Below, one piece after another: positions 24,034 to 34,240 of a stretch of 64,000 nt of DNA; positions within the stretch are counted from its first letter, which is position 1; every line of letters starts with the position of its first letter. The translations under genes were made by a program, and so were the position numbers. This DNA comes from Hamiltosporidium tvaerminnensis. Taxonomy: Eukaryota; Microsporidia; Dubosqiidae. The notes below the pieces were generated by a model that made no database searches, was not told where the DNA came from, and was given only the letters and a program-made list of their open reading frames with translations. The stretch covers positions 558,001-622,000 of the forward strand of contig CM061256.1 in NCBI GenBank assembly GCA_022605425.2, written 5' to 3'.

Positions 24034-24318
24034 TTTAAGCTCGTAGAAACAAATTTTCTTTTACTTTTATAAAGAAAAGATACAGAGAGCAAACTCAAAC
24101 TTAATTATCTGAGCTAACGTTTCTTAACCTTTTCAATAAGAATTTCTTAGTCTCACCTGGTCTGTTTCTCGTAAATTTTTTAGTCTTTCATTTGCAAATT
24201 ATTACCCGCCTTGAGCAATTTACCAATTAAAACTTAAACCTTTTTAATAGCCTATTTCTCTTCTTCTTCTTAGTTACTTACATTTTTCAGAGCTTCGGCT
24301 CGGCTTTAATCTAATGTC
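24034..24318 (+). repeat. Dispersed repeat unit 1, old copy, interrupted by Merlin
   Basis: Diverged copy of 8814-9080, with landmarks TTTAAGCTCGTAGAAACAAA, CCTTTTCAATAAGAATTTCT and CTGGTCTGTTTCTC. The homology resumes at about 25353 after the Merlin insertion, so both pieces were one copy. Confidence 0.75.
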
Positions 24319-25352
24319 CGGGGTGAAAAGTGTCTTTATGGTACTAAATATGCTTTAAAATCAAAAATTCAAAAAAATGCCCTTTTGAATGAGTTTTGGT
24401 TTTAATAAATTTATTAATTGTCTTGACTTCCATATAGTAACTCTTTTGTAAACAAAATGCAGTGCTTGTATTCTCTTAACAGGGTTCTTGTCAAAATCAT
24501 CATTCATTTTTATTTGTAGATGGTCAACATGTAAAAAGTAAGTTTCTGGTTTTAAGTTACCCTGCCTGACAACTATAAAAAAAGTCTTAAAATTTTTATA
24601 AACAGTTTATGGTTTTCTTAATAACCCACAAATGAGAACAATATCCTTTGATCAGGATATATTACAAAGGAATTGAAGGCATTAGTCAAAAAAATGAATG
24701 ATAAAGCCAAAAGTAATTTTATTGTAACCAAGGAACATATTTTAGGCAATGAAATCATTGTGGAAATGTGCGAATCTAAATTTGGTAAACGAAATTATAA
24801 TAGGGTTAGGGTTAGTTAAAAGAAAACCTGCTCGTGAAATAATCTCGATACCCATCTCTGATAGAACCAAAGAAACAATTACTTGCATAATCTAATAACT
24901 TTTGAAGCCAGGTAGTATAATCTATAGAGACCTTTCGAAAGGTTATAATGATTTTAAAAAATATTTTGATCACAAAGACGTAAATTACTCGCGCTGATTT
25001 TTGATCGAATCTCCAGTGTTCAGACCAACACTATTGAGAGAAATTTGTCTCCATTTAAGAAGTTTATTCCAATTCGATGGCGAAATGAATAAAAAATTTG
25101 GTTCACTGTATTATTTTCTGTTGGAAAAAGAAAATAGATTATTAGATGTAATGCCAAGATTGTTTAGCTCTTAATAAAGCTGTTTAAAATGTTCATTTCT
25201 TAAATTTGTCATTTTTTTTTCATTTACTTTATTGGTTAGTGTTAGAAAATAATATTAAATCAGGATTGTAAAGTTATAAATATAAATTTAAGAGTAATTT
25301 ATTAAATTTTCGTTTTCAAAGCGAATTTAGTATCATAAGGGAGCTTCTGCTC
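24319..25352 (+). mobile_element. Merlin (IS1016-type) transposon relic
   Basis: Flanked by an 8-bp duplication CTAATGTC (24311-24318 and 25353-25360), the duplication length expected for Merlin. The ends form inverted repeats of about 50 bases: TTATGGTACTAAATATGCTTT on the left, with the reverse complement of the right end reading TTATGATACTAAATTCGCTTT. Inside is a decayed transposase. The element is 1034 bases long and inserted into an older dispersed-repeat copy, which dates it as younger than that repeat. Confidence 0.85.
24661..25176 (+). pseudogene. Merlin/IS1016 transposase, decayed
   Basis: Frame one (from about 24661) reads ELKALVKKMNDKAKSN and then EIIVEMCESKFGKRNYNR, matching the Merlin/IS1016 signature VEIDESKFGKRKYNRG except that the first catalytic Asp is Cys. 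A deletion follows at 24801-24815. The next frame reads PAREIISIPISDRTKETI, two stops, then KPGSIIYRDLSKGYNDFKKY, matching the second Asp region. The Glu motif (NTIE..WRH) is not found. The C-terminal part (RPTLLREICLHLRSLF to RLFSS) is open to about 25176. Clearly inactive. Confidence 0.8.
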
Positions 25353-26010
25353 CTAATGTCTGTTCCCTCTTCCCCTATTTATGTCATTTTGTTCCTTTAT
25401 CTTGAAGAAAATTTTTGTTGTGATGTGTTTACTTTGTCTGTGAAAATTGTGTTTCCTAACGATATGCATATTTTTTAATTTATTTATGTATAAATTCATA
25501 TACATTTTAATTAAAATTCTTGCAATTTAATCAAGTCTAACATTCCACGAAGCTATTCAAGCAAAATTAGTTTGTGTAATTATAATTGAGAATATGAATG
25601 TCTTACACAAAAGCGTGTAAAAAAGGCATCAATGTTACCATATATTTGTTATGTTTCTGTAAATTATTAGAAACGAAATCATAAAAAAGTGATTTGTTTT
25701 TATTTTGAAATGAAAACGCCAGAAAAATCAAAAGAACCAATTTTATATGTTATTCTCGACTAATACAATTAGAAGAAAATTTATGAATTCTATTGCAAAT
25801 ATTTTTTTGAACCATTAGGATCTTTTTAATTGTTTTTTTTTTTCAGTTCTACTCCCTATTATTGGTTGGGTAACATTTATGAACAAATAGAAAGAGACAT
25901 GTCTTAATTAGAGCATTCTTATTGGTGTCTTATATTCCTTTAAGCAATTAAAAATTTTGAGGTAAGTTGTAGTCATTGGGAAATTTCTGAATCATATAAA
26001 TAATTGATTT
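25353..26010 (+). repeat. Dispersed repeat units 1 (end) and 2, old copy
   Basis: Continues the copy interrupted by Merlin. From about 25490 it aligns with 9230-9764: TTGCAATTTAATCAAGT, AAATATTTTTTTGAACCA, GAGCATTCTTATTGGTGTCT and TTTTGAGGTAAGTTG. Non-coding. Confidence 0.75.
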
Positions 26011-26018
26011 CGTGGGCA

Positions 26019-26270
26019 ATGAATAACCATGGAGGAATGGATTTAACAATCATTAATAAATGTCGTATCCATAACTCACTAGATCCATTATTTACTAAAA
26101 AAAATAATGCTAAAATGTGCTATGCGATCCCGAAAGCAATTGATAAAATTATAGCGGCTCAAAAAAATTTAAATTCAAGAATCCGCGAGAAACCATATTT
26201 ATTCGAGCGAAAACTTTTTAAACTATTTTGCTACCATGTAAAGCAACTCGGCAATGTCTCTAAGCTCTGA
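26019..26270 (+). CDS. Orphan 83-codon ORF, unknown
   Basis: Starts at the ATG at 26019 (MNNHGGMDLTIINKCRIHN) and ends SKL. Composition is balanced and more protein-like than chance ORFs here (Lys, Asn, Arg, one His-Gly pair, no homopolymer runs). It lies directly after the dispersed repeat. There is no CCC start motif, no recognised domain and no second copy in the window. It may be the end of a lost gene or transposon protein rather than a live gene. Confidence 0.3.
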   Translation: MNNHGGMDLTIINKCRIHNSLDPLFTKKNNAKMCYAIPKAIDKIIAAQKNLNSRIREKPYLFERKLFKLFCYHVKQLGNVSKL

Positions 26271-26663
26271 GCTAGTAAGGGGGAACGAGGTAAATTCAAT
26301 ACAGTCATAGATCACAATACAAATAAGTGTTTTAAAAATTAAATTAGATCCTGTTGTTAATTGTAACAAAATCGGGTTTATACCTTAAGATATTGCCATT
26401 TTGAAAAAAATTTTTATCAAACAAAAATACAAAAAAGAGATCATTATCATGTTTTTTGCTGTTATTTGACTATCTTTTATTTTTTTGGTTGTTATTCTTC
26501 ACTTAAAATTAAACAATGATGTGATATTATTAGAAAAAATATCTTAAAGAAGTATCAAGAATCTAATCAATTATAATTTAAATACTTTAATTTCTGTTTT
26601 TCTATTTTATTTTCTTTTTTACCTTCCATTTCATTTTGTATTTTATATTATTATTTAATATTT
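26271..26663. other. Gene-free stretch
   Basis: AT-rich sequence leading up to the LINE insertion site. Nothing recognisable. Confidence 0.5.
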
Positions 26664-26673
26664 AATATTTAAG

Positions 26674-28986
26674 ACGCCTCAAGCCGATTGGTATTATTGT
26701 GGACTTACTTATCTGATACCTAAAGGTACACCAAAGACTGGCTCTGATTACAGACCAATAACTTGTATGTCAAACCTGTATAAACTGACTACAAAATGTG
26801 TCACTAAAGTGGTTCAGGTTGAGGTGGAAAGACGAGGATTACTTTCAGATAATCAGTTGGGAGCGGTTAGAGGAGTGCAAGGAGCGAAAGAACAGGCCCT
26901 ATTGAATATTGCCATTAATAAAGAGTACGGAAACAATCTTAAGGCAACATGGATTGATGTCAAAAAAGCTTATGATTCAATAGATCATGCTTATTTGACT
27001 CAATGCATTGAAAACCTTAATTTACCTGATTGGATCCTGAAATTTATTAAGGTAATTATATCAAAATGGAAAATTGATATATCAGTAGGGCCTGAAAAAA
27101 TCATGAGCAAGAAGATTGATAGAGGGATTCTGCAAGGAGATAGTTTGTCACCATTATTGTTTGTGTTGTGTATGGATCCATTGAGCCGAAAGCTTAATGA
27201 GAAATACACAAAAGTGACAATAAAGACAGATGCAGAATCCCACGCGACTAATCATCTTTTGTTTATTGATGATCTTAAGCTTCTTGCCGAAGATGGACAA
27301 ACATTGGAAGAAATGACAGAGGAGGTTAAAAAGTTTATGAATAATATAGGATTGGAAATTAACAAAGAGAAGTCAGCCACTAATGATCCATGTTGTGAAG
27401 ATACTGCTACTCTTCTTGAAGGAATAGGTGTTTATAAATACCTTGGAATTATAGAAGATAGCAGAGGAATTCCAACAAGTAAGTCGTTTGAGGAAGTACA
27501 GACCAAACTTATAGCACGAGTAGAAAGACTTTGTCGCACGAGATTAAATGCAAGAAATTTATTTCAAGCCATTAATCAACATGCAATTTCTTTACTAAAC
27601 TATCATATAGGTGTACTCCAACTTGAACCGGCTGACTTCTCTAAGTTAGATGATGCGGTGCGTGCAGTGTTAGTAAAGAACAAAATACATCTACGCCCAG
27701 GATGCAAAGAACGTCTATACCTTCCACGTAAAGAACTTGGAAGAGGTTTACATAGTGTCGAGTTCAAAAGCGAACATATGCTTTTGCAACTCTTGGATTG
27801 TCTGGAAAAACATAAAGATACATCGACCAGAAGAGCAGCAATCCTAAAGGTTGAGAATAATAATAAAACCCACCTTTCACTAATTAAAAACTTTTTAAAA
27901 ATAAAATACGGGTTGGAAGAGGAAGTCACAAAAAAGAAATTGGAAGAAGCTCAACTAGCTAACCTATATAACGAAATCAAAAACCGAAAACTACATTCAA
28001 AGTTATATAGCGCTAGAAATAACGAGCTGGTAAGTGTAAATGACTCCTCAAGATGGTTAAAGAAAGGAAGTGTAAGACCACGTGATGAAGCAGTGTTCTG
28101 TTATATCCAGGATAGAAATGTTTTCTGGGGTGCAGAAGGTATGTGTCAACACTGCAACCAGTCTAGGAAAACTGTTGATCACTTAGCAACGAGATGTGAA
28201 AAAATGCTTGGTCACGACTATACTAGACGACATAATGAAGTGGTACGATGTATACATTTACTCTTGCTGAATAAATATAAGTTTAAGTCTTCGAAACGAA
28301 TTAGAAGCCACTCAGTTCAAGAAATTCTTGATAACGAATATGCAGAGATAAGAGTGGACACCAGAATAAAAACTGATGTCAAGATCCGGTGTAACAGACC
28401 AGATATATTTATTTTAGACAAGAGACAGAATAGGATAACCCTCATTGAAGTAGGAATCACATCCCAAGACTCTCTTCAAATAGTTGAAACAGAGAAGCTT
28501 AGGAAGTATGACCTATTAGCAAATGAGTTAGGTCTTATTTATAAATGCAATGTAGAGATAATTCCTTATGTGATGACCTGGGATGGTATTGTGACAAAAT
28601 ACCATAAGACGTATGTTAAGAGACTGCAAATACCCATGAATGTAGAGGCATATATACAATCCATAGTACTCAAGAAGACAGTCGAAACAATTTCTTTTGA
28701 TCGACGAAGAGGACTTGAGTCTGGTCCAAATGCCGAGGAGAGCTGGGAGAGAGCATCATTAAGTGTTATCTTAGGAGCTGAGATGCATAAACAACCAATA
28801 CCCCCTTTAAAGCAAGTAGACAACGAGGAAGATGATGTTAAAACGGAAAATACAAAAAATATTTTACCCCTTATTTTGGATGGCATAACCACAGCAAAGG
28901 AACCAACAACTAATACAAATGAAGAGTTGGAGTTGGAGTTGGAGGAAGAGATAGAAGTGGTTGAAATGGTGGAAAGAATTATTTAA
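26674..28986 (+). CDS. LINE reverse transcriptase with zinc knuckle and RLE, 5'-truncated ORF
   Basis: Open from the 5' junction: 31 codons (PQADWYYCGLTYLIPKGTPK, then SDYRPIT) precede the first ATG at 26767, which heads 739 residues. Numbered from that ATG: RT motif A with D64 (TWIDVKKAYDS); motif B GILQGDSLSPLL (120-131); motif C FIDD with D168-D169; a CCHC knuckle C460, C463, H472, C477; then a restriction-like endonuclease with RPD (544-546), E561 and a following ET-EKLRKYD block, plus YVMTWDGIVTKYH; and an acidic C-terminus. This domain order (RT, CCHC, RLE) defines the R2/R4/Dong-type LINEs. All catalytic residues seen are intact, but the missing N-terminus and promoter make the copy immobile unless helped. 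Confidence 0.9.
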   Translation, partial: TPQADWYYCGLTYLIPKGTPKTGSDYRPITCMSNLYKLTTKCVTKVVQVEVERRGLLSDNQLGAVRGVQGAKEQALLNIAINKEYGNNLKATWIDVKKAYDSIDHAYLTQCIENLNLPDWILKFIKVIISKWKIDISVGPEKIMSKKIDRGILQGDSLSPLLFVLCMDPLSRKLNEKYTKVTIKTDAESHATNHLLFIDDLKLLAEDGQTLEEMTEEVKKFMNNIGLEINKEKSATNDPCCEDTATLLEGIGVYKYLGIIEDSRGIPTSKSFEEVQTKLIARVERLCRTRLNARNLFQAINQHAISLLNYHIGVLQLEPADFSKLDDAVRAVLVKNKIHLRPGCKERLYLPRKELGRGLHSVEFKSEHMLLQLLDCLEKHKDTSTRRAAILKVENNNKTHLSLIKNFLKIKYGLEEEVTKKKLEEAQLANLYNEIKNRKLHSKLYSARNNELVSVNDSSRWLKKGSVRPRDEAVFCYIQDRNVFWGAEGMCQHCNQSRKTVDHLATRCEKMLGHDYTRRHNEVVRCIHLLLLNKYKFKSSKRIRSHSVQEILDNEYAEIRVDTRIKTDVKIRCNRPDIFILDKRQNRITLIEVGITSQDSLQIVETEKLRKYDLLANELGLIYKCNVEIIPYVMTWDGIVTKYHKTYVKRLQIPMNVEAYIQSIVLKKTVETISFDRRRGLESGPNAEESWERASLSVILGAEMHKQPIPPLKQVDNEEDDVKTENTKNILPLILDGITTAKEPTTNTNEELELELEEEIEVVEMVERII

Positions 28987-29022
28987 AAAGAAAAATTTGT
29001 TAACCCAGAATTTTATTAAATA
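26674..29022 (+). mobile_element. RLE-type LINE copy 2, 5'-truncated, recent
   Basis: Begins at ACGCCTCAAGCC, inside the RT region, and ends at ATTTTATTAAATA, with a perfect 10-bp duplication AATATTTAAG on both sides (26664-26673 and 29023-29032). It is nearly identical to copy 1 over the shared part but has an uninterrupted frame. 5' truncation plus a short duplication is the usual mark of target-primed reverse transcription. Confidence 0.92.
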
Positions 29023-29032
29023 AATATTTAAG

Positions 29033-29790
29033 TAAGTTGTGGTTATAAAGATATATCTCACTTTTATTTTTTTGATGAATTAAAAAATTGGAAAAAATAA
29101 GTTAATGCAAAAAAAAACACAAAATGCATTAAATGATTATTAATTTAAAATGAATGCACTAGCTTTACCTTACCAATTTATTCCTAAAGTTTCTGCTCTG
29201 TTTATGCAATTTTTTTTACGAATTTTCGCAGGATAGGAGACAATATGAAACTACGTAAATAGCTTTAATCATGTTTTGTGCTTATTTCTTTTCAAATGCC
29301 ATAAAACACCTTATAGTAAGTTATAGATATCACAATAAATGTCACCGCACGATAACCCTCCATGTTTGAGAAAATCCGTGTTTTTCCTACAAATTTATAA
29401 TGTTGATACACCCTTTATTTTTTCACATAGCCCTTTAGTTGCTGTACCCTTATAACTTATTGATTCCCCTTATTCCTATACATCTTCTTATTTTAGTTTC
29501 CTTTCCAATATTTCTTAGTCCGCCTTTCTTAAAATTTCTTTTGTGTAAACAAAAGAATGTTTTAATTACGATAAAATATCCAATAAAATTTATATTTTTC
29601 TTTTGAGATTTTTTTTTGCTTTTTTCAGTTAATTGCATTTGAAGTATTTGTAAAGCAAAATTTCGTTATAAAATTCGATATAGACATCAAACAACATAAC
29701 ATTGTATATAAATTTATTTGATGCTTTCATATTTTTTGTTTTTTTTTCTAAATATTCAGTTTATTTAAATAAAAATATAATGCAACCAAA
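29033..29790. other. Gene-free stretch before the integrase relic
   Basis: Contains several ACCCTTTATT/ACCCTTATAA-like blocks (29340-29490), loosely mirrored by the array at 31370-31500 on the other side of the integrase pseudogene. Whether these are remains of element termini is unclear. No ORF is supported. Confidence 0.4.
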
Positions 29791-31145
29791 ATGCCAAAGA
29801 TTGTAAGTTGTAAAAATAGGCAAGAAAAAGAAATTCTTATTGCATATTTAACAACCGGTCACTATCCAGCTGAGTATTCCAAAGAAGAAAGAGGTGGTTG
29901 AGATAGAATGCAGAACGTTTTACTTTGCTCAGAGATGATATTTGTTTTAAAAGCGCGATAATCTTATAAGAGCCGTTTTGGGATTTGAAACTGCGTTGAT
30001 TATACAAATTATTCAAACAGAGCATGCTGTTGCACACATCGGAGTAAATAAAATGATGGCTTTGATTGCACAAAAATACTATTGATTCCCAAGGAATATA
30101 TAAAAGAGTGTGAAGCATGTAGTCGATTCGATTCTCTAAAAACAATTCAGCCAGTATATATAAACCATATTACCAAAAAATATGATCTATTTATGATGGA
30201 TTGTGTAGATCTCAGGAGAGATAGTGATCAAAATGATCAATATAGCTGGATTCTTGATGTAATCGACACATACACAAAACATCTCTGGAGCTTTAAGCTG
30301 ATTAATAAAACAGCGGAATTAGTAAGAGATTCATTAGAATTTTTATTTGACAACTTTGGTGTCCTAGGGGCAATACATTCTAATAAAAGTTGAGTGTTTA
30401 AAAATGCACTACTCAAAGCCTTTTTAACTGTTCTTAAGATCAAAATTATACGTGGAAGACCACGCAAGCTAAGGGCGCAAGGCCAAGTTGAACGTGTAAA
30501 TCAAACCATAAAAAGATAGCTAGCAAATAAATCGTAAGAAACAGGTTAAATAAGGTTAATTGAACAGACCAAAGATGTTATTTATGTATATAATAGAACA
30601 ATGCATAGTGCAACAAACAAATCTCCATTTATGCTTTTCTTCGGACAACCAGGTTTTAACAATCCTCTTTTTGGAAGTGTAATAGTACAAAACGAAGTCA
30701 GTACGATGGTACCTGCTATTGATATAGATCCTGGTATAGTTTTAGTCGAAGAGAATGCAGCGGATACACAATGGAACCTAGAAATCGCTTCAGATATACA
30801 TGAATAATTTACACCAACAGTAACAACCACAACCATCATAATAGATGATGATCTCGGATGCGATAATAATATTTGTTCGGATGTTGCTAAGCTATTAAAA
30901 AATTATAGAGAAAGATTATAGAAAGCAACGATTCAAATAGATTAAAGATATATTTGTTATTGGAGATCATGTTATGATAAAAAAAGACTTCGATATGAAT
31001 ACTAAGACTAAAAGGCGTTTTTTGACTCAATTTACGATAATTTGGTTTTTACAGTTACCGCTATTTTGATGAACAAATGATTGAAGTAAAAAACAATGAT
31101 GGTGACACAAGAACAGTTTTTAGTAGCGTAATAAAACGTAGTTAA
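29791..31145 (+). pseudogene. Stand-alone DDE integrase (Ginger/gypsy type), decayed
   Basis: Reads from ATG 29791 (MPKIVSCKNRQEKEILIAYL) through several frames to a TAA at 31143-31145. In order: a helical N-terminus; the HHCC-type zinc region (HAVAHIGVNKMM, then CEACSRF); a core with the first Asp in MMDCVDLR; HSNKS where HSDNG/HSDxG is usual (second Asp now Asn); then QGQVERVNQTIKR with the Glu; an open block 30601-30807; and a C-terminal domain with VIGDHVMIKKDFD and YFDEQMIEVKNNDGDTR. Numerous stops and shifts. A methionine at the head and no RT or protease upstream favour a Ginger-like DNA transposon over gypsy pol, but a pol fragment is possible. Confidence 0.75.
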
Positions 31146-31364
31146 TTTAATTTCATTTGGTTTACATTGCAATTAAAATAGGCATTTTTTATTGTTTTAG
31201 TGGTATCATTAACGTTTTTATTTTTATTCTGGCAAAATTTGAAATATTTTTTTGGCGAGAAATTCAAGTTAAAAACTATATAAGCATTTTTTAAAGAGAC
31301 CCGTATTAAATTTAGACAAAAAATAACTTCCTTTTATTAAAATATATGGCCCTTCGGTAAAATA

Positions 31365-31510
31365 TATGAAAATAACGGTGGTTCTATAATTTATTAGAAA
31401 TATCGGTGGTTCTATAATTTATTAGAAATAACGGTGGTTCTATAAATTATTAGAAATAAAGGGGTCTATAAATCCTTAGAAAATAAAGGGGGGTATATAG
31501 AAAATAACCG
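31365..31510. repeat. 28-bp tandem repeat
   Basis: Unit of the type GAAATAACGGTGGTTCTATA plus AATTTATTA. The CGGTGG core recurs at 31376, 31404 and 31432 (period exactly 28), then decays into AAAGGGG-containing units to about 31510. The rest of 31146-31738 holds nothing recognisable. Confidence 0.8.
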
Positions 31511-31740
31511 GGGCTCTATTGGACAAGGGGAGAGTTTTGATCCGTGATAATAGATTTAAATACATTCAAAATTAAAGAAATCAGAATAATTACCTAATTA
31601 TTGGTTCAACTATATTATTGCAATAAATTTTGCTCTTACAAAGTTGATTTAGGTGGAACAATTTTCTTATATTAAGGCATAAAATTTTGGCTAAATATAC
31701 CCACCTCAAATTTGATCTTTTTGATAGTATTAATATAATA

Positions 31741-33498
31741 CTCCCTCTGTCCGGAAATATGGTATACATTTCAAAAAAAACCGTAGATTATCGTGAATAT
31801 AAAAAATAAATAGGCAACCGTTATGACATTGTCATAGTAAATATTCATGACAATATAACCTAAAATTTTTGACTTTAGTAATATTATTCTTAGTTAAAAA
31901 GTTGCCGCTCAAACATCAGTGTTTCTTAAGGTAAAATAAAATAGTGCCGCTGCAAGACGAATATGGAAAATGTGGAAGAAAATTTGTTAAATTCAGAAAA
32001 AAGAGATTCAAAATATAAACAGTTAACTAAAGAACGATGTCAGGTATTTTAGAAAAATTATTACAGCAGATGAAGGAGAATAAGTTAAAACACGGTGCCA
32101 TCAACAAAGTTTCTTATGCCTTTCAAGTTTCCCGGCTAACCGTTAGCAGAATTTGGCATGCAGCACAAACTCAATACAGAAAAGGCAAGATATATGCCGA
32201 TGTTTCTTCAAAAAAGAAAAAAAAGGTGCGGAAGAAAACCTAAAGAATATTCGAACAAATTAGCGCAAATAAAGAATACGCCATTAAATCGTCAAGGAAC
32301 GCCCCGCAGTCTTTTCTTTGCAATTGATATTCAAAAATCAACTTTGTTTGATATATTCAAGTCGGGAAAGTATATCAAGAGAATATCTTCTACAGTTAAA
32401 CCAACTTTAACAGATAAAAATAAAATGGACAGATTGAAATTTTGCTTGTCTAAAGTAAATCTTGCTAATAATGGAGATTTGCTTTTTGATGATTTGTACG
32501 ACTACGTTCACATTGATGAAAAGTGGTTTTATCTAACTAAAGTTAAGCGCTCTTATTACTTAATGTTAAACGAAGAAAACCCGGAGAGAAACTGCAAAAG
32601 TAAGCGATTTATTACGAAAATAATGTTCATGGCTGCAGTAGCTCGACCACGCTATGATGCACATCGAAAGCTTTATTTTGATGGGAAAATTGGAATATGG
32701 CCATTTGTTTATCAAGAACCAGCTCGAAGAAATTCTAATAATAGGGCTAAAGGTACAATGATAACAAAAAATGTGGAATCTGTTGCAGCAGTACATTGCA
32801 AAAACATGATCATTGATAATGTAATTCCCGCAATTAAATCTAAATTTCCGCCAGCAGACAAAAAGAAAATAATTTACGTACAACAAGACAATGTAAAACC
32901 CCATTTTTCTGATAATGATTCAGATATTGTCGCTCTTGGTTCTGCTGATGACTGGAATATTAAATTCAAGGCGCAACCGGCAAATAGCCCCGATTTAAAT
33001 GTTCTTTATTTAGGTTTTTTTCAACTCCATACAATCGCTGCAACATGAAGCTTCGCCACACACAATTGACGAATTAATAAATTGTGTTCAAGATGCATTT
33101 CATCAATTAGAAGCTAATACTCTCGATAACGTTTTTACAACATTGCAAGTATGTATGGAGTCAATTATGTTAGCAGATGGAAGAAATGGCTATAAAATAC
33201 CTCATATAAGTAAAGGAAAACTTCGTCGCGAAGGTCGACTGCTAGAAAAATATGTATGTTCGAAAGAATCATACGTTAAAGCCAAATCAAATTTCGAGTG
33301 AATTTATTAATTTTAATATGTATTTTTTTAAATTTTATTTAATATTTGCATTAATATTTATTAAAATGTTCGAAATAAAGGTAATAAATAAACTTGTCAT
33401 GTACATTTTTTGATTTATTTTATTTTTTCGCAAATGTATACCATATTTCCGGACAAAAAAATCGCTAAAATGTATATCATATTTCCGGACAGAGGGAG
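31741..33498 (+). mobile_element. Plant-type (DD39D) mariner-like element
   Basis: 1758 bases flanked by TA (31739-31740 and 33499-33500). The ends are inverted repeats starting CTCCCTCTGTCCGGAAATAT and continuing with GGTATACATTT, against GTATATCATATTTCCGGACA plus GAGGGAG at the right. CTCCCTC at the tip recalls plant mariner and Stowaway ends. It encodes one decayed transposase. Confidence 0.92.
31963..33301 (+). pseudogene. Mariner DD39D transposase, frameshifted
   Basis: ATG 31963 opens MENVEENLLNSEK, then LTKER. A shift near 32035 leads to GILEKLLQQMKENKLKHGAI and a helix-turn-helix (VSRLTVSRIWHAAQ). A second shift in the A run near 32215 leads to RCGRKPKEYSNKL and the catalytic core, and a third in the T run near 33015 leads to QSLQHEA, ending at TGA 33299-33301. 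Core motifs are HIDEKWFYLTK (first Asp), MFMAAVARPR, FDGKIGIWPFV, YVQQDNVKPH (second Asp) and NSPDLNVLYLGFF. The third catalytic Asp expected 39 residues after the second is Tyr (VLDLGFF has become VLYLGFF). Dead copy; closest in pattern to plant/oomycete mariner transposases. Confidence 0.88.
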
Positions 33499-33687
33499 TA
33501 TTATATAGATTAGTGGAGGGAGGATAACCACATAAAAAACTTTCTGCTTGGCAATGAGTGTGTGAAACTGGTATGAAGATTATTGTTTGGTTTTTTGGTA
33601 GGAATACAACCACACTACATCTTCGGTTGTTCCATGGGAATTGTTATGAAGAGGAGAGGTTTAAGAAACGGCAAAACTTTTTCTGCA

Positions 33688-34240
33688 AATTTATTTGTAG
33701 TTTTTTATGCAACCAGATTGCAGACCGCAGCTGAACATGTAGGTAATTTCCATGTAAAAGCATGGAAACCTAGCCTTGCTCACTCGGGGTAGTAAGCTTA
33801 GCGCCTGGGAGATATAAAACAAAAAACCATTAAAAGCCGGGAGAGCTAAGTAGCAGGTTATACCTGTTGGTATGACATTGCACTGTATAGGTGGACCCCA
33901 TGTAAATCTCTGAAATATATCTTAGCTAGAAGTTTATTGGGTTCTGAAAGTGTAGAGTAAGTGGGAATGCTGCATAGTCTTGGGGGAGCCCAGGGGGGGC
34001 TTCGGCCTTCGATCACACTCCATGCAACGGACATTAACGAACTCCGGGCAACTGCCTCGCCCATTAATTGTGTTCTACACACCTGGTAGATAAAAGCTTT
34101 GGGACGAAGGTATCGCAGGGGTTACCGATGGAGTGTTGGAGTAGTAGTCATTTATGTTAACCCTAGAATTGCGTTAATGTCATAAAAACAAATATAACAC
34201 TTGCTACTATTTTAAAAAGATGTGATACTTTTAAATAAAG
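33688..34240 (+). mobile_element. SINE-like GC-richer retroposon, copy 1 (near full length)
   Basis: 553 bases matching 50368-50918 almost throughout, from AATTTATTTGTAGTTTTTTA to GATACTTTTAAATAAAG. It is distinctly GC-richer than its surroundings. Contains a hairpin CCATGTAAAAGCATGG and a near-palindrome AGCAGGTTATACCTGTT. Short ORFs on both strands are not preserved as reading frames between copies, so it is judged non-coding. No target duplication was found at this copy. Confidence 0.85.

Noticed and set aside
29401-31530. Terminal repeats for the integrase element
   Set aside because: The ACCCTTTATT-like blocks on the two sides are too loose to call inverted repeats, and no target duplication was seen.
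33858-34082. Minus-strand ORF in the SINE-like element, also seen at 50543-50734
   Set aside because: The frame is not conserved: a 9-base deletion and several changes alter its N-terminus and no other copy keeps it. The element is better read as non-coding.
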